Below are positions 44,009-56,500 of a DNA stretch of 64,000 nt, piece after piece (the stretch's first letter is position 1; each line of letters opens with the position of its first letter). The DNA is taken from positions 2,662,158-2,726,157 of the forward strand of contig CAJINV010000013.1 of assembly GCA_905178155.1 (NCBI GenBank), written 5' to 3'. Made by a program: the position numbers and the translations under genes. Below the pieces are notes generated by a model that was not told the DNA's origin, made no database searches, and saw only the letters and a list, made by a program, of their open reading frames with translations. Origin of the DNA: Amoebophrya sp. A120. Taxonomy: Eukaryota; Sar; Dinophyceae; Syndiniales; Amoebophryaceae.

Positions 44009-47000
44009 TCAATGCGAGTCGCATTGCTTATATAAATCTCTGCGGCAGTATATCAATATAAATGGCATGCGAAGTCCCAGAAAAAGTGCACAAAACAAAT
44101 ACTCATCCGCTTTCATTCTCGCGTCCGCGGCCGTCGGATCGGTACTTCCACCTTGTTGGACCGCTGCAGCAGTTTCCGGAGCAGGAGACCCGCCAGTCCC
44201 TGGGGCAGCGACGACAGGAGGAGTTCCGGCATGCGCGGCAGCAGCCGGCGAAGCAGGTCGGTCGCCACCGCCAGTAGTGCACACCAATCCAGTTGTCGGA
44301 GTCGTTGCGGTGGAAGCGGCCGATGCGGGAGGCCGGCCGCCACCGCCAGCACCAGGGAGCGTTCCAGGCTCGGCGGGAGGCCCCGCAGGAGGTCCGGACG
44401 GGCCAACAGCGCTAGCATCCATTCCCCCTGCCGACGCGGAAGCGGCCGCAGCAGCAGCAGCAGCTTCTCGTCCCGGCGGCAGGTCTGTAGCGGCCGCTGC
44501 GGCAAGGTTTGCGCCACCAACACGGGGAACGAGTGAAGCTTCATCTTGACCCGTGGCGCCCGCATCGCCAGCGGGAGTTCCTCCACCTCCAGGCAGCATG
44601 GCTGCAGCGGCCGCTGCGGCAGATGGGTCGCCGCCACCATTGGGGTTCGCACCGGAAGCCAGGTGTGGCGCCAGCAGACCAGCTCGTCCGCCCGGAGGTT
44701 TCGACGAAGTAACAGAGGGCGGACCAGCGGGAGGCTCTCCACCTTCCGGCGCTTCCGAAACCGCGTCTGCTACTCCTCCCGCCGGTGGCGGAGCAGCCCC
44801 CGAACGCGTCTTGCGCTTGTTGGCGTCGTCTTCTTCTTCTTCACAGGCACTGGGGCAGCATTCCTCTTTCTCATCTGCAGACGCTTTCTTTCGTATCGAA
44901 GGAAAAAAGTTGCGCTCCCAAAACCTAAATCACTACGTCTAGTTTCGTACATGATTCTGGTGCTCGGATGAACTTCAAGTGCGGAAATTTGATGCGTTTG
45001 TCGTGCCACAAACAGACTTACTAGCTTCCTCGCTGGATGCTTTTTGATAACGTTTTTATAGGACTTGACCTAAACATATGTAGGGTCTGATGCAAACAAT
45101 GCTACTGCTCGCTTGTCATGGGCAGCTTTTTTCTTTCCCTACTAGCACCAGTTCCCCGGGCACCAGTTCCACCTCCCCCTTGCGCAAACGACGCGGGCGG
45201 CCGGTCGGGCACCTTGCCTCCCTCTTCCGGCGGTGCAGAAGAGGTAGACAGGGAAAGCGTCTCCGAGTCAGAAAGATGAATGCTTTCCGAAGGAATCACC
45301 GAATCTTCCGAATCTTCCTCCCGCCACAGAATCACCTTCGGCGGTTCCAATTGCTATCCTGGGTAAAAAGCTCTCGGCTCCCGAGCTCTTACCATGCAGA
45401 TTCTCAGTCATGTAGAGGAACGTTTGCTCTTCGTAAATGTAAAAGTAAATCAATATTTTTTCATAAGAGGCATGTAGCCTTTTGCTTTGGTACCAGTAAA
45501 AAAGCTGTAAACACACAAGCAGATGGCTTTGTGGTGCGGCTGCACTTCCTTGTTAGCCAGGAGCACTGGTGCGGCACGGGCAGAATCTTATGATGCATGA
45601 TATTAGATTCCCAAAGCTTCTGGATCAGTGTTAAAAAGTTTCCATCTTGATTATGGGGCCGTGGCTATTTCTACACAGGATAAAACCGGTTCCGTTTCCA
45701 GTTGTTCCGAGCGCAGGTGCGTGCTGCTTTCGGCAAAAGACTCGTCCTGGTCCTTGATGATGTTGGCGTTGGTACCTTATCCCATGCAAACATGTCTGAG
45801 CAGCCTGGACGAACGCGAAGCAGTATTACACATTCCAAACTTCGATGCAGTAAGCCCACAGAGACGCATCTCTACTTCCAGCTACGAAGACAAAATGGTG
45901 CGACTTCTCGAGCTAGGTAGTTGCGCTTCCGCAGCATTGCGTACCTACCGTTCAAAGATGAACACACCATACCTGGCTGGGGAATATTGAAGCCCAGTAT
46001 GGCGCGCTTAAAGTCGCGTTTTCAAAAGTCATAGTTTTTTTTTTTTGCTAGTCTTCAGGCACTGCCGCCGATTTTAATGCCCTGCCGATATGAGAATAGG
46101 GTCGCCCGAGCTGGCGCGCATAAATGCGATAGCACTGGGCCCCAGGAAGGCAATTCGGACGGCGCGCAAAAGAATGCCTCGCCGCGATCCTTCGTGGCGC
46201 ATTCCGCGATGCAATTTCGAAAACCCCGGGTCCGCTTCGCCTCCCCCCGCCGCCCAAAGTTCTGAGCAAAGGAAAGGCGACGCGTCGCGGCTTAATAGCC
46301 GAGCCCCGCCACAATCTGGCGCGCTTACATGTAGTCCCACCGAGGCAAGGCCCGGCCGCCCCTCATGCGCCGCTCAGCTTGGTTCTGCTTGTCAGCCGGG
46401 GCGCTGCGGCCTGCATGAGGGCGGATACCAATGCCGCCACGCGCCCCACCGGCAAGATGCGCTTCGCGGCCGCCTCATGAGCCAGGCGCGCCGGCAAGGC
46501 GGGGCCGGCCCCTTCCTTCGTGGCGGGCCGCAGAAGGCCACGGCGGCGACACCCTTTAAACAGGAAGCGCACAGCCCGGCTGCGCCAAGTAGCGGCGGCG
46601 CCTTCCGTTCGGCGAATATTCCGAATGCCGCCAAGCAACCGGCGGAAGACCAATAAGCCAGCAAGCCACCCCAATCGACCCGGGGCCCGAGATTATGTGG
46701 CCCCGACGACCTTCGCTGGTGTCCTTCCGGGGCAACCTCCGCCGACCCCATTCCGGAGGCCTCTTCAGAGGCCTCCTTGGGGGGCCTAGTTAGCTCGGGA
46801 TTGCATGAAATCCAGGGGGGGTGATCCGGAGGCCATCCGGGCCGCCATTGTGGCCCACCAAGGGTTGCCCAAAAGGCCTCCGAAAGCGGCCCCAATGAGA
46901 GGGCTTCAGAATGGCGCTTCGAATGGGCGCCCAATTTGGGGCGCTGGCGAGCCGGGGCTTGAAGGGGGGCTTTTTAGGCCGGCGGCCCTGGCTGGTTCGG

Positions 47001-47905
47001 GCGGGCGGGGCGGTTCGGAAGGATTTTGGGGCGGCCTAGCCTTGGGGCCGCGCCTCCGATGCTAGACCACAGGGGCCACGCCGCAACAGGGAAAACACCG
47101 CACGCGTGGCAGCAGCCTGTCTCGGCGGAGAGGCGCGGCAATGGCCTTGCCGTGGTTGGAAGGCGACCAAAATAGTAGAGGCGCGAGGGGTGGCGCGGTC
47201 ACTAGGTCTGTTGTTACGGCTGGTTGGGAGGCCAGCGTGGTGGCGCCGTTGTGGGGTCGCAGCGATGCAAGCTGAGGCAACAGGCGCAGCGCCCGCGGCC
47301 TTGCGCTACGAGTGTTGCTTCACTTCCGGGGATGCGGCGAGATGTGAAAATGGATCGCGTGCACTTGCTGGCAAGCTTGCTAAAGGCGGCAGTAGCGTCG
47401 CGGCGTCCAGCCTCCCGACGGTGCCAATTCTGGCGCATGGCAAAGATTTCTTGGCGACACACCCAAGGCAAGGCGTGCGGCGTTTCGCCTGCCGGCATTT
47501 AACTGAACTACCCGCGTGCCCAGTTTTTGCGCCACCTTTCAAAAAAAAAAACTATGACTTTTAAAAACGCGACTTTAAGCGCGCCATACCCAGCACTTCT
47601 CATGCAGGAGACAAGAACTTCTAAAATTGCAACTTTGATTTTCATCCAGGCCCCGACAGATTTGCAACGCATATAGAGGGCCCCTCGCCGACATCGACGT
47701 CATTCCCGGGAGCTTCCTTTTCGCGAGCAGTGGCAGCCGTGCCAGCACCAAGTTTTTCCTCCCCCCGGGGCTCCTCCCGGAGAAACGTCGGAGACTTGCG
47801 GTCCTTCGGCGGAGCAGTGGAGAAGCCGAAAAAGGACCAGGGCATGGAGAAACCCACTTCGGGTAACGAAAACTGGTCCAACCCGGGCCAAGCATTCTTG
47901 TTCGC
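44009..47905 (-). CDS. Ala/Gly/Pro-rich, acidic low-complexity protein (5' end not resolved)
   Basis: Exons visible on the minus strand: about 47679-47905 (ANKNAWPGLDQFSLPEVGFS, acceptor CACCAG), about 45690-45772 (IIKDQDESFAESSTHLRSEQ), 45149-45353 (EEDSEDSVIPSESIHLSDSE, donor GTGCTA) and 44009-44874 (acceptor CTGCAG). The 44875-45148 intron is GT-AG and phase-consistent. The last exon encodes an acidic, Lys/Arg-containing segment (CEEEEDDANKRKTRSG), then a long run rich in Ala, Gly and Pro. The first two exons are joined in frame if the 1.9-kb introner 45778-47673 is excised. Additional Cys-containing and Ser/Ala-rich frames at 48200-48690 may be upstream exons. There is no recognisable domain; the composition suggests a disordered protein. 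An alternative open frame on the plus strand at 44553-44942 mirrors the repeat composition and is judged spurious. Confidence 0.5.
45778..47673. mobile_element. Introner enlarged by nested 1.59-kb TIR element
   Basis: The left end TATCCCATGCAAACATGTCT and right end GACAGATTTGCAACGCATA match family I termini. Flanks TACCT / TAGAG are poor, but excision joins Gly-Pro-Ser-Thr-Asn-Ala in frame. Without the nested element and its duplication the introner is about 300 bp. Confidence 0.6.
45998..47588. mobile_element. TIR element, about 50-bp inverted termini, 5-bp duplication CCCAG
   Basis: The left terminus TATGGCGCGCTTAAAGTCGC runs on for about 50 bp into a T-tract. The right terminus (about 47538-47588) is its inverse with few differences, ending GCGACTTTAAGCGCGCCATA. 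CCCAG lies at 45993-45997 and 47589-47593. The 1.5-kb interior is very GC-rich; its open frames (for example 46090-46656) have no recognisable transposase features, so it is probably non-autonomous. The TAT...ATA ends and 5-bp duplication are the same as those of the introners. Confidence 0.9.
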
Positions 47906-50537
47906 CTGGTGACTGCAGCCGCTAGTGCCTGTGTTTCATCAGGGAATGACTTTTACCTTATTTTTTTCCGAGTATCAAAATCTAAAAGAGGGATAAAAAG
48001 TACAACAATATTCATGAGGACCACTCCTCGGCTCGTTGGCTTTGCCTTTGGCTTTGTCAAAGCCAAAAATAACATGTCAAACAGGGTCTCCAAACCAATT
48101 CAAAATCAGCGCGCGCAACCTCAAACAGTAACAGAGTGCAATAAATAATAACAAAACGCGACTAAAAGTTTCTACGCTGTGCAAGCACAGTCCGTAGTCG
48201 TGGGGTAAGTACCTCCTTCACACGAGCCTGCCACGGATTTTTGTGTCAAAGCGTCTTGGTCGGAAGTAACAGCTCGGGCTCCGCGCAAGTTCCCGGTTTT
48301 CGTGCCGGATGGCGAGCGACCTTGTCCCAACACGCGACGTATTGCCCCGAAGTGACCCCGGGAGTCTTATGGGAAAACAAGGACGCGCAGCTCAGACATG
48401 CTGGCGTGCGGTCGTTGTGGAAAAATATGCAAAGAGCTCCTTGCTGATGCGCTTTTTGTTCTTTTTTGTTATTGCGAAAAAACCAGAAATACTGAAAACG
48501 AGTATAGTACTTCATTGGATCAGGTCATCAAGACTGAAGCGCCGCACTTCCCTCCCGTCCCCTCAAAAATGCCCGGGGCCGCTATGGATTCCAGGGATAT
48601 CCCCACCGCTGCGGGTACCGTCGGGGCCATCTTCTGCCGCGGAGCTGGCGCTCGCCGAGTCCTCCAGCGTAGCTGTGGCAGCAGAACCTTCTGCGTATGG
48701 AACGCCAAAAGTGGAAATACACCGCAATCACGCGAAAATTATATGGAAGACTAAGAAAGATCATGTGGTGGTCATTACATACAGCTGGAAATTAATTCTT
48801 CAGGGCACATCATGAGCATCACAGCACGACTCTATTTTCATCTTCATTTTGTTTGTGTCTTTTTTTTTCCCCAACGAGGATGACGAGTTGATCCTGCGTA
48901 GTTGCTTGACAACATGCACTTCTGGCGTTTCATATCCCGATCGGGACCTTGACTGCTCGAGCACCCTCTGGCGTGAGGCATCCAATGCAAAAATGTCTGC
49001 TCTGAGTCTGGAGAGTTCTCGCCAGTCCCGTTCAAAGTGTACACGATATGGGGTTGTGAATGCGCTTGCGCAGTCAAGCGCGACGCATCTGAGCTGCTGG
49101 TGCTGCGTTTTACATGTGTATCTATACCGGACTAGCCTCAGCATTACATGAAGTAGGCTTGCAAATGCAACCTTGCAGACTTAGCAGACATCTTTGCGAT
49201 TGATATCAGGCCACCGTACACAATTGTCGATGCCAGAACTCCGCGGGAGAACCCGAGCGGCATAGCTCCTCCTCTCTTGTTTGTATTTTGAAAAGTTGCA
49301 CTCATGGTTTGTAGTACTCAAATTCGTTGCTTTTGAAAGTTGAAAGTCGTCCAGTAGATTTTGTTTCTTCTTGTTTGTGTTTCGTGAAAAGTTCTTGAAG
49401 TCTGTCAAATAAAGAAAATCAAATTTACAAAACCGCCTTCTCTTAATTGTAGTGGTGTAAAAACAAAGCAAAAGGCGCCGGAAAGACTTCACCGACGCAC
49501 GCAGAACTGACGCTAGGTAAGAAGTTGCACGTGAAAGAAACAACAAAACACCTTTCCGACCGTCCTTAGGGAATGTGAGAGAGATTCTGGTTTAATTGTG
49601 GAGATTTCGATGGTAATTAATTTTACAGAAGACAGAGGGGGGAAAGCAAAGTTAAAGTTGATAAAGGAGAAGTTCGATAATAATGTAAAAAAAGGGGCTA
49701 CCTCATCGCCGTTGGTTGCAAAAATTAGAAACCTTTGCACTGTCACAATTTTACAAAAGCAGGAGAAGATAGGTTCTTTCTGGAAATTCTAATTCAAAAA
49801 TGGTCATAATCTTTAAGTAGAGGCAGTGCAAAAACGAAACAAGCAAAGTTGACGCTTGTTCGAAGGAACTCGCGCATGCAAAAACTTACTATGCACCGAT
49901 TGCAGTACGAAGAACGAGCAAAATCAGCAAGGCGAGCGAGAAAAACCGAAGAAACCTGAGAGCATACTAGTTGCTCGGCACCGAAGCGACCTAGTAGGTA
50001 CGTGACGTAAGTCTAATATGCTCACGAAATACAGGTACGACAGTCACCGACGTGGAAACAAAAAAAGTAATGAATTATTCAGTGCGGTCGTGGACGAGGC
50101 AGCTAGTAGCAGAGAAGTAGAAGAACATACAAAACCGACATTCGTATTTTCATCATCTCTGCGACCAATGCACGGAGTCACGATAGTACGAGTGCCAATG
50201 TGGACGGACGAGAAGCAGCTTACTCACAGCAGAATGAGTTTATTCCTCAGTCATCTGCAAAGTGTCGCAGTGTGACAATCGCAGTACGTATCGCACGACC
50301 GATGGTCTACTTGCAGACATTGATGACAGAGATGCATTTGATTTTTGTTATCTGCTCGTCGTACGGTAAAAGTAGTGGAGCTAGTAGTAGATATTAAAGT
50401 GGGTTTACCGTATCAACAAAAATGGCCAACACAGTAAAAGTCTGCAGGCAGTGGAGAGAATGAAACAAGTACCAGCTGCAGAAAACAAAGTCGGAGCCAA
50501 CAGCTCTCCTCTGAACGTGAAACTGTGTTGTTCTTGG
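47906..50537. other. Tract with possible exons but no resolved gene
   Basis: Minus-strand frames at about 48200-48440 (Cys-containing, CLSCASLFSHKTPG) and 48540-48690 (Ser/Ala/Asp-rich) look partly protein-like and may be upstream exons of the 44-48 kb gene, but I cannot phase them. From 48720 to 50537 I see no coding sequence. A solitary GGCATCCAATGCAAAAATGT at about 48976 resembles an introner end. Confidence 0.4.
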
Positions 50538-53500
50538 TCACGCAACGAATTTCCTACAACACGGACTGTTTAAAATGTCCTGACTGCGACTCGCCTTCTT
50601 GTCACCATCTGTGCCTGCGGTAGAAATTTGACTTCGCGCGTGTTCATACAGCCTCAGAAACCTTTTTTTCGCGATTCGGTACAGCAAATCGTCCGGACTG
50701 CCCCTGCACCAACCGCCAAAGAGTTTCCGCATGAACTTCGAAAACAGCTGCTCCTGTGCGGTTTTATGATTTTCCAGATTCGATATGTACCGCATCGCGT
50801 TACTGTCCAGAAACGGGTGAAACGTGCGGACCCGGGCCAGCGGGAACTTTGGCCCAAGCTGGAGAATTTCCGGGAACACTTCATTCCAGAGCGACACAAG
50901 CTGGTACCGCAGGTTGAGCAGGGCTGTGTCATTTCGGGCAGAAAAACTACCCCCGGGCAGTATGTTCATCGCGACAGCCCCAGCAACAGCATGTTGACCA
51001 TGCTGACCATGTTCCTCTACTTGCTCATGCGCCGCTTGGAAAACTTCTTCCAAGGTCCTCTGTGGCTGGTGCTGTGAGGTAGACAGAACTTCTTGTAATT
51101 TCTCCACGCGATCCCGCAACAGAAGAAGTTTGCGCTGCTCTTTCCCAGCGAGACTACTCGGAGGAGATCCGGTTGTAAGAACTGCCTGTGTGTGGACGTC
51201 CGAAGCTCTGCTGGTTGCGGTTTGAAGCTGAACAAGGTCTTCTTGCTCTACAACAGCACTCCCAGGAGTTCCTCCACGCACCTTCTGCGAGTCGTGCAGC
51301 TCCGTGCTTGCTGCTATGCTTTCTGTCAGAAATTTCCTTGCCAACTTCAGAAACTCCGAAACCGTCGCTTCCGCACTGAACTTTCCGAAGACGAAGTCCA
51401 GCAGAAAATCCAGCCGCTTGTAGCGCTTCCGCCTGCCCGCCGCTAAGGCGGAAGGCGCCTGTTGATGCGGAACTTCGTCGGGATTCTCATTCTTATTCTT
51501 TTCATTTTCTACTTCATCTACCCCTTCTCCCTGATCCCCGACGTCGTCGCTTCCCTTCTTGCGCACCTCCGCCACAATGCCCCGGTCGCGAAAGTACTCG
51601 CCGGCCCTATCAAATGCAAATATATCTGGGCCTAGAAACTTGTAATGCTGAGTTGTGAATCGTGAATTCTCTGTAATGCACAGCCATGCATGAAAAATAT
51701 TCGCGTCGCTTAGTGTTGCGCTCTCCGAATGACAAACTGCGCTTTGCATGACAAGCAAAAGGGTCTCTTCCTGGACACGCATCACAAACTCTTCACTCAT
51801 GCCAGACAAGCATGACAAACCTTGCATCCTTCCAGACCCAGACATATTTGCAATGCATACGCCCCGCCTCGATAAGAGTTCGAGGCGAGTTTCCCGGCTT
51901 TCAGGGTTTGCCGCCCGTCGCGGAAAAAGGTCGGGAAAACGCACTCCAGCATCTCCATATGGATGTGTCAGGTTTGAAATCGTCAAAGTTGAAATAGTTT
52001 GTCATGCATAAAATGGATGCCAGTTCTTGGAACCCAGTTTCCAAGTGGCGCATGACATGCTGTTTAGGCAAATAAGAGCGATTTTCTCATGTTACTTTAG
52101 CAGCTCGAGCTGTAACCCCAAACAGGCTTACAATCGGCCTCACTTGCCTGCTCTGCAACACACGCGCCTCGGGTCATGCATTTTATGCATGACAAACTAT
52201 TTCAACTTTGACGATTTCAAACCTGACAGCTCCATACTCCATTAGCTTCTCGTACTCATCGAGAACGCCGATGATGGCGAAACCGCCACCGGTCGTCGCT
52301 GGTGTCCGTCGTGCACCCCCGCGGCCAAACTCATCTTCGCTGGGACGTGCGGTCTTGTCATCGTCCGGCCTTGAGTTCATCTTTGCCTCCAGCAGGACGT
52401 GCTCCACTGCTTTTTCGAACGTCTTTACGTCTTCTGCAACAGACAAGTCTTTGAAGTGCGAGTACCCTTTTCCGAAGGTATCATGCACCGGAGACTGCGG
52501 CGTCAGCTTCCCACCAGAAATACGCTGCTATGCATTGAAAATATGTCGTTTTTCATGCGCGATTCGAAGGGAAACACGATCTGTATAATGCATGGAAAAG
52601 AGTGGCGAGAATTTTTGTCGTACTGGTACCGGGAACCAGTTTGTCATGCGATGTGCGAAAGAATCAGCGAAAAGCCGCGTAAATAAAACTTGCCGTGCCG
52701 TACTTACTGCCGTATGAGCGACCGCTGTGTGATGCAAGACTCAGCAAGACAAATTTGCTGCACGGCCTTTCCAGGCTCGGACATATTTGCAGTGGATAGC
52801 TGCCGACGCAGGTCAACACCAGGCTGTAGTCCCTGTCGCGGATGATCTTCACGATGTTGAAGAACTTGTGATTCATCTTTCGGTGGAGCAGCTGATGCGA
52901 CGGTCTTGGGAACTGTGGATTCTGTTCGAGGATGAGTCTCCATAGTTGCACGACTACCTTCGCCTTGATCTCCTTCATACTCACCACCCAAAGATGAGCC
53001 TCTTGCCTTCTCGTTTTCCGCAAACACCTCGCCGGTTCTGCCACTGATCAAGTTTGTCTGCAAGGAAAACTTCCCAAACTGTGTGGCTAAGTCCGTGACT
53101 AAGTTGCCCGCCTCCGCGTGGAAGCTCGCGTTGAACCACGTGGAGTTGCCAGGAGCACCCCCTCCGAAACGCGAAGAAGTCAGACTGCAACCAAAGAACC
53201 GCAGCATGGAGTTGGCGGAGCAGAAGTTTTTCACTTTCAACCCACTAGCACTTTTCAAAACCGCACCACTCTGGTCCCGACCTGCTTCCGCTGTAGCAGC
53301 GCCGAGCACCCGTGTCGTCTTGGTCTCGTGCATTTGCAGCAAGTGCTTCGGGAACGGCGCGCCGCGCAATTTTTGCTGCAACTGCAGCTCCCGGTCTGCG
53401 GCCAGCATTTGCTTTTTCAAATTCGTGTACTGTTCGTACTTGCTGTGTCTATCGAAGTCCAAGTCCACGGCGGGCTGAAAATTATCGGGAAGTTCAAGTT

Positions 53501-56500
53501 GTACTTGATCGGGGTCTATCCAGTGCAAATATCGATCTGGGTCTGGAAGGATGCAAACTTGTGTTGCATAATTACCATGCCTGATAGTGTCTGTGAAGAT
53601 GCATGTCGTAGCATCACAAGTTTTCTGAGGGCGCTCCTTTGCATATGTTTATCCCGCATGAGAGCAAAAACCGGGCTCCTCTTGCTGCTCACGCACTACA
53701 GATTCTTTTGGAATCCAAGGGCAGCGTCACAAGTTGCATCCTTCCAGACCAGATCCAGGGATACTTGCAATGCATAGGGTCGTGCTGCTGTACTGGACCA
53801 GTGTCCATCTTCCCGTCGAGAGTAGTCGGGTCCGGGTCGCGGCTATAATTTCTCTCTTGTTCGTCGTGGTCCTGCGTCGGAAGAGCGCCAACATCCTCCA
53901 CCCTCTCCTTCTTTGATCTCTTCAGAACGGCGAACTCGCCAGCCTGAATGGTCTCGTGCGGTACCTTATGAAGTGCAAAAATCCGTGGACGTGGTCCGGA
54001 AAGTTGCGATGCTGACCTGTGGATGATGAAAACGCCTCGGAATGCAGCCAAGCATGACAAATTTGCAATTCGCAGAACGCTTTCTCATACTCAGGCCGCA
54101 CGAAGAAGCTGCGTTCTTTCTGTCATAGAACAGGCTGCCATTTTAGTTGGTCGATATGCAATACAGATTTCACAGGAATGTAAGACCACCATCACAAGTT
54201 CTATACTTTCCAGATCCCGACAGATTTGCAATTCATACACCTCCCAGACCCGCGCGTCGGAGTCCACCATCTGTTCGAATTCCTCCATCCCAAAGCTATC
54301 AAATGCAATCATGTCTGGGTCTGGAAGATGGAGATGCACGATTTGTCATGTGGTTGGCGCATCAAGACGAAGTGGGCCAAAAACTTGCCATGCGCGGCTC
54401 CGTATTGATGGAGGTTGCTTTTCATCCGCGAACTCTCAACTACACCTCAACATCTTTCCTAAACACTACATCTTTCCAGAGACGACGCCATCTTTGCAAA
54501 AATGCATACACGAGGTGCTCTTGCAGAGGGGAAAGAAACACATTTTCCCCGTGCAAAGCGGTGGACACTTTCTGGCCGAACGTGAACGGCAGCGGACCCG
54601 CCTGCTTCACTTTGCTGGCGCCGTAAAAAAACCGCTCCACATTGGTCATCAGTGACTGCCGCTTTTCCGGATGGGAGAACGGAAGCTCCTCGAGCGTTCG
54701 ATTGGTTATTGCTTCTGCTGCGCCATAATCATTTTTGTCGTCATTTTTCCGCTGTTCCTGTGCTGCCGTGTTCAGCAGCCTTCTGCGCAGAAATTCCTGG
54801 TGCATGGCGGCGTTCAACACATCGTGGCCGTCGAGAAAAAAAGCGTCGTCCAAGGCCGGAAACAGATGCCGGTACTCGTAGGGGTATAAGTCTCCTCGCT
54901 GTTCAACAACATCAGGAGTCGTGCTTTCGAATTGATGTCCAAACAACTCCCGCTGGTTGTGCAGAATGTCGGCGAAAGCGCCCTGTTCGTGGTGGTGCGT
55001 GATCTGGCGAAAAGTGGACACGGACTGCGAGCTGCATTCGCGCAGGTTCGAAACGTATTGATAGGTGATAGCGTTCTTACTGCTCCCATCTTCTTCTGTA
55101 CCACCCTGATGATGCAGCTCCTGGTGTTCCTGCTTCTGTTCAAAAACATGCCCCGCTACAGCCGGTGAGGGCAGCTGCACGAGCCCACTTCTACTTCTTT
55201 CACTGCGACCCCGCAACGCGAGCCCGTTCCGAAACCGAAAGCGGTAGTTGTTCGACCTTGCGCTGAGGTCGTCGAAGACTCTCTCCAGGTCCACGTGCTC
55301 GTAGTGCTCCAGCAGAAACGCTTTGCCTTTCTTCCTCGTCGGAGCCAACTTCTGCGACACCGCCCAGCGCCAATATTCCGTCACGTTGAAGCCATCTGGA
55401 TCTTCGTCGTACAGCTCCGGGGCCACGCGCTCAATCAGGTTTCCCACCACCTCTCTTCTAAGACCAGGGGGGCGACCAGAGGACACTGCATTCTTAACAG
55501 CAGACGACTCGTCCGACTCCAACAGTGCTTGTGCGCCGTCCGTAAGCGAAGTCGGAGTGGCCATCGCCTCATGCTCTTTGGTGCTCTGTTGGTGTGTGAC
55601 GATGTCTACTTCCTGTTCGTCGTGTCCCCACACGCCCATCCGCAAGATCCGGGCGAATTCCGTGAGCAAGAGCGGGAATTTCTCCTTCTCGGACATCTGG
55701 CGTGCCTGTTTCTTTCCACTTTCCCTGCTCCCTCCATGATGAATATCTGTGTGCTCCTCGTTCTGTCGCCAGAACCACATGCCCCCGAATCGGAATTCCG
55801 TCGGCAGAATGGTCCAGTTCACCCCCAATTTCCGCCGCGGCGGGCCCTGGATGATTGCGCTGTGACTGCTGGTGCTGCCGGTCCGCGGCGGCGCGGGCCA
55901 GAGCAGCACGTCCGGCTCCTCGGTCGTGCGGATCACTTCGCACCATTTCTGCTCCTCGATGGCCAAGTTGTGCGACGACGATAATAGGTCTCGTTCTTTC
56001 TCCTTGGCCGTGTTTTGCGTTTTTATTTCTGCCAGTCTAGCTTTTCGCGCGACGCCGTTTTTCGCGAGAATTTCGTCTGTGATTGCGTCGGCCAGGACTT
56101 CCAGGAACTCTTCGCTAGTGGTGGTTGATGCGGGGTAAAAAGAACTGGATGGAGATGAACTTGCAGAGACAGATGCGTGGTTTCTGTTGTGATCATGACC
56201 ACTGTCACCACGTTGTTCCAGCAGTATATCGCCAATTTGCTCTTCCGTAACGGTTTCCCAACGCAAATACTTCCGCGCTACCGCGGCTAAAAAACCGTTC
56301 ACCTTGAAGCGCTCCAACTTTGGCAAAGACGGGGTGCGGGTGGAAGCGGAATGCACATAATGATCATTCTGTGATGAAGGCAGATCTTCATTTTGCGACG
56401 CATCAAAATTTTCGCTTCGCTCGTGTTGAACAGTTGCAGCTTGCACCGAAAAACGAACAAATAAATGTGGCTGCGGAATACTAGCAATGAAGAAGACCAG

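Noticed and set aside
44553-44942. Plus-strand Ala/Pro/Gly-rich frame
   Set aside because: It is the reverse face of a GC-rich repeat-like exon. The minus-strand reading has GT-AG introns with matching phase and continues into acidic exons, so it is preferred.
51953-52236. A 7-8 bp hAT-like duplication for family II introners
   Set aside because: Longer matches (CTCCATA, TACTCGCT) include the TA of the element ends; the 5-bp reading is consistent with all other families and fixes the frame.
53118-53777. Plus-strand frame of 219 codons
   Set aside because: It is a shadow of the secretory gene's exon and runs into an introner; composition is not protein-like.
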